A stretch of DNA of 17,710 bases from Lentisphaeria bacterium (GTDB taxonomy: Bacteria > Verrucomicrobiota > Lentisphaeria > Victivallales > UBA1829): positions 1 to 17,710 of the forward strand of contig JAFVRL010000214.1 of assembly GCA_017504325.1 (NCBI GenBank). Direction: 5' to 3'. Every line of letters starts with the position of its first letter. Within the stretch, counting starts at the first letter, position 1. Shown here piece after piece: positions 13,051 to 17,710 of this stretch. The notes beneath the pieces are model-generated. The model worked only from the letters and a program-made list of their open reading frames with translations. It did no database searches and was not told the origin of the DNA. Both the position numbers and the translations under genes were made by a program.

Positions 13051-14324
13051 CCGTTTTACATGAAGTAAAAATCACTCCGGACCACGCCGATGGTCTTTAT
13101 ACTTCCGGGGAAACAGCCATGTTCAAAGTGGAATATTTCCGTAATGGAAAAAGTTGTCCGGATCAGTTTCTGCTGGCATTCATCCACCATCTGGCATACC
13201 CGGTAAGACGGCGGGATATGATCAAGTTTTCTACGGGGAAACAGGAGAAATTATCTGTGGAACTGAAAGAACCCGGCTCCACCGTTCTGGAGATTTTGAT
13301 CCCCGGAAAAAACGGCAGACCTCTGCGCAGAAAAGTTTCCGGTGAAAAAACCCATTACCTCTCCTTTTCCTGCGGGATCATTGCCTCTCCGGAAAAATGC
13401 CTCCCCGCAGTGGATAAGCCGGAAGATTTTGACAGATTCTGGGAGGAACAGAAAAAAGAACTGCAAAAGGTTCCGCTGCGTATTCTGGAAAAAAATGCTG
13501 TGGAAATACCGGAGGAAAGAAAAGGTGGATTTCTGGCATGGGATATGAAAATAAGCTGCGCCGGATCAATGCCTGTCTCCGGTTATCTTACCATGCCGGC
13601 AGATGTGGCAGCAGGTAAAAGAAAAGTTCCTGTCGTTGTATCCTATCACGGAGGCGGAGTGAGAAGTTCCATTCTTTCTTTCCATGAAAATGCGATCTGG
13701 TTTGATGTGAATGCCCATGGGATCGTCAACGGAAAAGAACCTTCTTTTTATCTTGAACTCAGCAGAAATGAACTTCATAAATACATCCACAGAGGTTTGG
13801 GATCCAGAGACACTTTTTATTTTAAGGATATGTATTTGCGTCTTCTCCGGGCGCAGGAATTTGTCCGGCAGCTTCCGGAATGGAACAGGAAAGATCTCAT
13901 TCTTTCCGGCGGCAGTCAGGGCGGAGGGCAGGCACTTGCCGGAGCCGGACTTGATCCCCATGTGACCCTTGTCCATGCCTGGGTACCGGCACTTTGCAAC
14001 CTGAATCATTACAGGAAAGGCTATTCCTCTTCATGGCCCTGTTCTTTGTATTACAGCAATCAAAGCAATCTGGATATGGATAAAACTGCAGAATGTATCC
14101 GGTATTTTGATGCAGTCAATTTTGCGAGGAATATCCGGTGTGAGATCTTTATGTCTGCCGGACTTCTGGATTCGACCTGTCCGCCGGAAAATGTTTTTGC
14201 CGCATATAATGTGATCCCTTCCGGTAAAAAGACGATATATACACATCCGGACAAGGGGCATCTTATGGCATCCAATCCCTGCTTCCCGGAAAGATTGGAA
14301 AAACTTTTATCCGGCGGGAAATAA
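13047..14324 (+). CDS. Acetyl xylan esterase-like alpha/beta hydrolase (AXE1/CE7-type) with N-terminal beta domain
   Basis: 425 residues, no signal peptide, so probably cytoplasmic. Residues 1 to about 110 look like an added beta-sandwich domain. The hydrolase part from about 115 begins DKPEDFDRFWEEQKKEL, typical of the AXE1 family. YHGGG (200-204) is the oxyanion region, GGSQGGG carries the nucleophile Ser290, GLLDSTCPP has Asp375, and DKGH gives His405, so the triad is complete. The family deacetylates xylo-oligosaccharides and other small acetyl esters. It starts inside the end of the deacetylase gene (ATGA overlap), so the pair is translationally coupled: one enzyme outside, one inside, both acting on acetyl groups. 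Confidence 0.88.
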   Translation: MTVLHEVKITPDHADGLYTSGETAMFKVEYFRNGKSCPDQFLLAFIHHLAYPVRRRDMIKFSTGKQEKLSVELKEPGSTVLEILIPGKNGRPLRRKVSGEKTHYLSFSCGIIASPEKCLPAVDKPEDFDRFWEEQKKELQKVPLRILEKNAVEIPEERKGGFLAWDMKISCAGSMPVSGYLTMPADVAAGKRKVPVVVSYHGGGVRSSILSFHENAIWFDVNAHGIVNGKEPSFYLELSRNELHKYIHRGLGSRDTFYFKDMYLRLLRAQEFVRQLPEWNRKDLILSGGSQGGGQALAGAGLDPHVTLVHAWVPALCNLNHYRKGYSSSWPCSLYYSNQSNLDMDKTAECIRYFDAVNFARNIRCEIFMSAGLLDSTCPPENVFAAYNVIPSGKKTIYTHPDKGHLMASNPCFPERLEKLLSGGK

Positions 14325-14327
14325 AAT

Positions 14328-14369
14328 CCGGGAAAGAGAAAAACCGGTCAGCAATTTTTCTCTTTCCGG
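14328..14369. terminator. Bidirectional terminator between convergent genes
   Basis: CCGGGAAAGAGAAAAA (14328-14343) pairs with TTTTTCTCTTTCCGG (14355-14369), with one bulged G and an 11-base loop. It is followed by T-rich sequence on both strands. The right arm and part of the loop lie inside the last codons of the EamA gene. Confidence 0.7.
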
Positions 14370-15268
14370 AGATTTTCTTTCTTTTTCCAGGGGATCTGGG
14401 CAAGAATTGTGGCAATCAGAATGATACAGCATCCCGCCAACTCCCTTCCCGAAAGTTTTTCCTGCAGGAAAAGATAACCTCCGGCAACAGCAAAAACCGA
14501 TTCCAGACTCATAAGAAGTGTGGCAGTTACCGGATGAAGATATTTTTGCGCTGCGATCTGCAGAGTAAAAGCAATGGCACTTGATCCCACACCGCAGAAG
14601 ATCCAGAATGGCAGGGAAGCCGTAATACCGGAAAGACACCATCTTTCCCCGGCAAGCAGGGAGGCTATGACAGAAAAAACAGTTGCTGCGGCAAACTGGA
14701 CACAGGAGAGACGGATACAATCACATTTTGCAGCATAATGATCGATGACCATAATATGTCCTGCATATAAAAAAGCACAAAGGATCACAAAAAATTCACC
14801 CTTTCCAACCGTTTGAATTCCACCGCAGAGCAGATATGTACCCGCCAGAGCGATACCGGAGGCTATATAGAGAGGGAAAGGCGTTTTTCTCTTGAGAAAA
14901 AGTCCGAGGAAAGGAACAATGAGAATGTAGAGTGCTGTAAGGAAACCGGTCTTTCCGGCGGAAATATATTTGATTCCCAGCTGTTGACAGAAACTTGCGG
15001 AAGTGATGGCGATCCCGCAAAAAAGCCCGCCTAGCAGAAGATCTTTTTTTGCTGTTTTTCCGGCATTGCCCCAGAAAGAAAGTTTTTTTTCTTTCACCAG
15101 ATCGAAGAACATGATCACCAGACATAAAGCCCCTGTCCCCACAAAGGAACGCAAAGCGACAAAAAGTAAAGCATCCACATATTTTGTACTTTCACTTTGT
15201 GCGGAAAAAGCGGTTCCCCAGATGACGGTTGCGACCAGCATGGCAATACTTGCCCAGAATTTTTGCAT
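14348..15268 (-). CDS. EamA/DMT-family transporter
   Basis: 306 residues with ten hydrophobic segments in two EamA repeats. The first repeat starts IAMLVATVIWGTAFSAQSES and the second near GEFFVILCAFLYAGHIMVID. The segment VTATLLMSLESVFAVAGGYLFLQEKLSGRELAGCCIILIA is the typical end of the second repeat. The C-terminal KKKENLRKEKNC is cytosolic and basic. The family exports or imports amino acids, nucleosides or other small metabolites; the substrate is unknown. It is preceded by the mtaB terminator and has a possible promoter of its own with a palindrome over the -35 region. Confidence 0.92.
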   Translation of the reverse strand: MQKFWASIAMLVATVIWGTAFSAQSESTKYVDALLFVALRSFVGTGALCLVIMFFDLVKEKKLSFWGNAGKTAKKDLLLGGLFCGIAITSASFCQQLGIKYISAGKTGFLTALYILIVPFLGLFLKRKTPFPLYIASGIALAGTYLLCGGIQTVGKGEFFVILCAFLYAGHIMVIDHYAAKCDCIRLSCVQFAAATVFSVIASLLAGERWCLSGITASLPFWIFCGVGSSAIAFTLQIAAQKYLHPVTATLLMSLESVFAVAGGYLFLQEKLSGRELAGCCIILIATILAQIPWKKKENLRKEKNC

Positions 15269-15325
15269 AATCAGACTTTCTTCAAAAGCAGTTCTTTTTA
15301 CAATTTACAAAAACAATCCTGTTAC

Positions 15326-15361
15326 AATATACCCGGAACAGTATTTTTACAAGTAAAAATA
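15326..15361 (-). promoter_or_regulatory. Possible EamA promoter with a 20-bp perfect palindrome
   Basis: On the minus strand TATATT (15326-15331) could be a -10, with TTGTAA (15347-15352) 15 bases upstream. The -35 sits in the palindrome TATTTTTACAAGTAAAAATA (15342-15361), which has 9-bp arms around AA. It is a candidate operator. The promoter match itself is weak. Confidence 0.4.
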
Positions 15362-15401
15362 TGATAAAGTTTCTTGAGACATACCGGATATTTACAGCAA
15401 T

Positions 15402-15441
15402 AAAAAACAGACAGAATGCGTTTACACATCACTCTGTCTGT
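15402..15441 (-). terminator. Rho-independent terminator after mtaB
   Basis: On the minus strand ACAGACAGA pairs with TCTGTCTGT (perfect 9 bp), with a further small ATGTG/CGCAT stem inside the loop, then a run of T (complement of 15402-15407). Confidence 0.85.
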
Positions 15442-15465
15442 CAGAAATTGTCATGGAAACAGATT

Positions 15466-16818
15466 TCAGGGAATAAGTTTTCCTCCAAGCAGTTCCGGAT
15501 TGTTGGCACTTATACTTGTCAAACGCACTTTCACAAGATCACCAAGAATATCCTTCTCTTTGGAAGCAATACGTATTTTCATATAATTACTGGAATATCC
15601 CTCGTAAATTCCCGCAGCACATACTCTTTCAGGGATAACCGTCGTTTCCGTACCGATCAGACTTTTGGCAAATGCAGCGGCACATTCCGCTTTCAATGCC
15701 TTCAATATCTCAATACGCTCACTCATCTCTCCGGCAGTGGGCCGGCCTTTCATCTCTGCGGCAGGTGTCCCTTTCCGCGGGGAATAGGGAAATACATGCA
15801 CATTGGCAAACTGTAATTCCCGGATGAAATCACAGGATTCTTTGAACAATTCTTTTGTCTCTCCGGGGAAACCGGTAATATAATCGCATCCCAAATGCAC
15901 ATTGGCGATCTTTTTCTTTGCATAGAGTGCCATTTTCCGGTACTCATCCGCTGTATATTTTCTGCCCATTGCCTTGAGTATGGTATCGGAACCGGACTGC
16001 AGCGGCACATGCAGAAAATTGCAGATGCGTTTTTCCTCCGCCATATAATCAATAAGCTCAAATAACCGTTCTCCGGGTTCCAGACTGCCGATACGGATAC
16101 GGTAATCCCCTTCCACCTCTTTCAGCAATTTTCCGATCAGATCTGTGATATGCAATGACCCGCACTCATACTGACAGGTATTCACTCCCGTAAGAACGAC
16201 CTCCCGGAAACCGGATGCCACAATATTACGGAAATCAGCGATGACCTCCTCCACATCCCTTGACCGTTCCCTTCCTCTGGTATAAGGAACGATACAATAG
16301 GAGCAGAAATTATTGCAGCCGTCCTGGATCTTGAGATTGGCACGATGTTTGAAGGGGGTGAAAGCAAATGCGTGTTCCCGGAATACTTCTTCCGCTACAG
16401 GAGAAGTATTTTCAAGTTCCTCCTTTGCCTTTGCCCTCTCTTTCAGCCTGTTTTTATCAATATTGAAACGACGGGCAAGAAGGGACTCCAACTCATCTTT
16501 CCGGTCGGAAGAGAGCAATACATCATATTCCAGATTGTCATTACCATCCTCCTTTTTCAACAAATTGGCGGAACAGCCGGTAAAGACCAGATAGGAATAC
16601 GGATGGTCATGCCGGAGCTGTTTCAGGGTTTGACGGGTCTTTTTTGCGGCAGTTTCCGTTACTGCGCAGGAATTCACTACAATCAGACTCGGACTTTCTT
16701 CGCTGTCTTCAGATACGATCTCAAACCCGCATTTGCGAAGACGATCACAAATGAGGGAAGAGTCAGCCTGGTTCAGCCGGCATCCAAGTGTTACAACAGA
16801 TGCTGTCAATAAAATCAT
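15466..16818 (-). CDS. mtaB: tRNA (N6-L-threonylcarbamoyladenosine-37-C2) methylthiotransferase MtaB
   Basis: 450 residues. It is a radical SAM methylthiotransferase that makes ms2t6A at position 37 of ANN-reading tRNAs. The N-terminal UPF0004 domain supplies Cys13 (TLGCRLNQAD), Cys51 (NSCAVT) and Cys82 (TGCSAN) for the auxiliary cluster. The radical SAM motif is CNNFCSYC (Cys168, 172, 175) in IQDGCNNFCSYCIVPYTRGR. The sequence GCRLNQ and the overall motifs favour MtaB over MiaB or RimO. A TRAM-like end runs from about 390. Its ATG overlaps the proA stop by 4 bases (ATGA), so it is coupled to proA, and a strong terminator follows. Confidence 0.92.
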   Translation of the reverse strand: MILLTASVVTLGCRLNQADSSLICDRLRKCGFEIVSEDSEESPSLIVVNSCAVTETAAKKTRQTLKQLRHDHPYSYLVFTGCSANLLKKEDGNDNLEYDVLLSSDRKDELESLLARRFNIDKNRLKERAKAKEELENTSPVAEEVFREHAFAFTPFKHRANLKIQDGCNNFCSYCIVPYTRGRERSRDVEEVIADFRNIVASGFREVVLTGVNTCQYECGSLHITDLIGKLLKEVEGDYRIRIGSLEPGERLFELIDYMAEEKRICNFLHVPLQSGSDTILKAMGRKYTADEYRKMALYAKKKIANVHLGCDYITGFPGETKELFKESCDFIRELQFANVHVFPYSPRKGTPAAEMKGRPTAGEMSERIEILKALKAECAAAFAKSLIGTETTVIPERVCAAGIYEGYSSNYMKIRIASKEKDILGDLVKVRLTSISANNPELLGGKLIP

Positions 16819-17710
16819 TTTCTAATCTGGCCGTTACCGTAAATTTTGTATTTATAGGTTGTTAATTCTTTAAGACCCATTGGGCCTCTTGCGTGTAATT
16901 TATCCGTACTTATGCCAATTTCCGCCCCCATACCGAATTCGCCGCCATCCGTAAAACGGGTGGAAGCATTCCAATATACTGTGGCGGAATCCACATAATT
17001 CTGAAAATATTCAGCAGCTCCGGCATCGGAAGTAACGATACTGTCACTGTGTCCGGAACCGTATTGATTGATGTGCTCCACAGCTTCCTCCACAGAAGAA
17101 ACGATCCTGGCGGAGATCATGGTATCCAGATACTCATTGGAGTAATTTTCCTCCGCAACGCTTTCTGCAAGGGGATCCAGCAAACAGTATTTCTCATCCC
17201 CGTACACCTTTTTCAGACCTTTTTCCATGAAAAGTTTTTTCATTTCCGGAACAAAGCTCTCCGCAATATCTTTATGGATCAATACAGTCTCAAGCGCATT
17301 ACAGACACCGGGCCGCTGGAATTTACCGTTTTCCAATATGGAAAGTGCCATGGAAAAATCTGCCATTGTGTCTATATAGAGATGACAGACACCTTTATAG
17401 TGTTTGATAACCGGAATCGTGGCTTCTCTCACAACTGTCCGGATAAGCCGCTCTCCGCCGCGGGGAATAATGAGGTCAATATACTGATCCATTTTCAAAA
17501 GGGCATTTACGGTTTCATGGGAGGTATCTCTTATAAGGGAGACCGCCCCTTCCGGCATACCGGCTTTTTCAGCGGCAGCGATCACGATATCTGCTATGGC
17601 ACAGTTGGAGGAAAAGGCTTCCGAACCGCCCCGGAGGATCACTGCATTTCCGGATTTCAAACACAGGGAAGCGGCATCAGTAGTCACATTGGGTCTGGAT
17701 TCATAGATAA
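16815..17710 (-). CDS. proA: Gamma-glutamyl phosphate reductase, C-terminal part (cut by window edge)
   Basis: About 297 residues are visible; the full protein is usually about 415, so about 120 N-terminal residues lie beyond 17710. The frame is open to the edge and reads IYESRPNVTTDAASLCLKSG, a ProA signature, so the GTG at 17685-17687 is an internal Val codon and not the start. The catalytic Cys lies in QRPGVCNALETVLIH. The C-terminal segment STRFTDGGEFGMGAEIGIST and TTYKYKIYGNGQIRK are standard. It makes glutamate-5-semialdehyde in proline synthesis with NADPH. It is followed with a 4-base overlap by mtaB. Confidence 0.96.
   Translation of the reverse strand, partial: IYESRPNVTTDAASLCLKSGNAVILRGGSEAFSSNCAIADIVIAAAEKAGMPEGAVSLIRDTSHETVNALLKMDQYIDLIIPRGGERLIRTVVREATIPVIKHYKGVCHLYIDTMADFSMALSILENGKFQRPGVCNALETVLIHKDIAESFVPEMKKLFMEKGLKKVYGDEKYCLLDPLAESVAEENYSNEYLDTMISARIVSSVEEAVEHINQYGSGHSDSIVTSDAGAAEYFQNYVDSATVYWNASTRFTDGGEFGMGAEIGISTDKLHARGPMGLKELTTYKYKIYGNGQIRK

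Overview
The window (about 46% GC by eye) looks like chromosomal DNA from a member of the Lentisphaerota (Victivallis-like, gut or sediment). This is inferred from gene content, not from a marker search. The evidence is a stand-alone type II secretion-like pseudopilin with the [24 protein letters not shown] head, a DUF4838 glycan-related protein, a GntR-head/LacI-body regulator, and a sigma-70 factor with a very long Lys/Ala/Pro-rich N-terminal tail. The window is gene dense. No stretch longer than about 300 bases lacks a gene, and I saw no transposase, integrase, CRISPR array or phage gene.

Layout. (1) 25-4633, minus strand: a carbohydrate-response cassette made of a GntR/LacI-type regulator (3485-4633), a pseudopilin (2490-3272) and a secreted DUF4838 protein (25-2457). 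The last two share a near-consensus promoter (TTGACT-16-TATAAT). Their leader holds a 22-bp palindrome and a second inverted copy of its core lying over the pseudopilin start codon. Boxes of the form TTG-N4-CAA lie in this leader and in the regulator's own leader. (2) 4728-8224, minus strand: a YihY/BrkB membrane protein, ribosomal protein S21 (rpsU, 6147-6311) and a sigma-70 factor with an H1-like tail. (3) 8413-14324, plus strand: mfd, divergent from the sigma gene; a small 2[4Fe-4S] ferredoxin; tRNA-Gly(CCC) set between two terminators; and a translationally coupled pair of a secreted polysaccharide deacetylase and a cytoplasmic acetyl-xylan-esterase-like hydrolase. (4) 14348-17710, minus strand: an EamA/DMT transporter, the tRNA methylthiotransferase mtaB, and proA. 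proA is cut by the right edge and overlaps mtaB by 4 bases.

How the genes work together. The left cassette and the deacetylase/esterase pair both point to handling of acetylated or amino-sugar glycans. The middle block is information processing (sigma factor, S21, Mfd, tRNA). The most unusual signals are the leader of the pseudopilin operon, where a 17-base sequence and its exact reverse complement are placed so that they could form two operators or an RNA stem over the start codon, and the chromatin-protein-like tail on the sigma factor. Nothing here is clearly a defence or mobile system.
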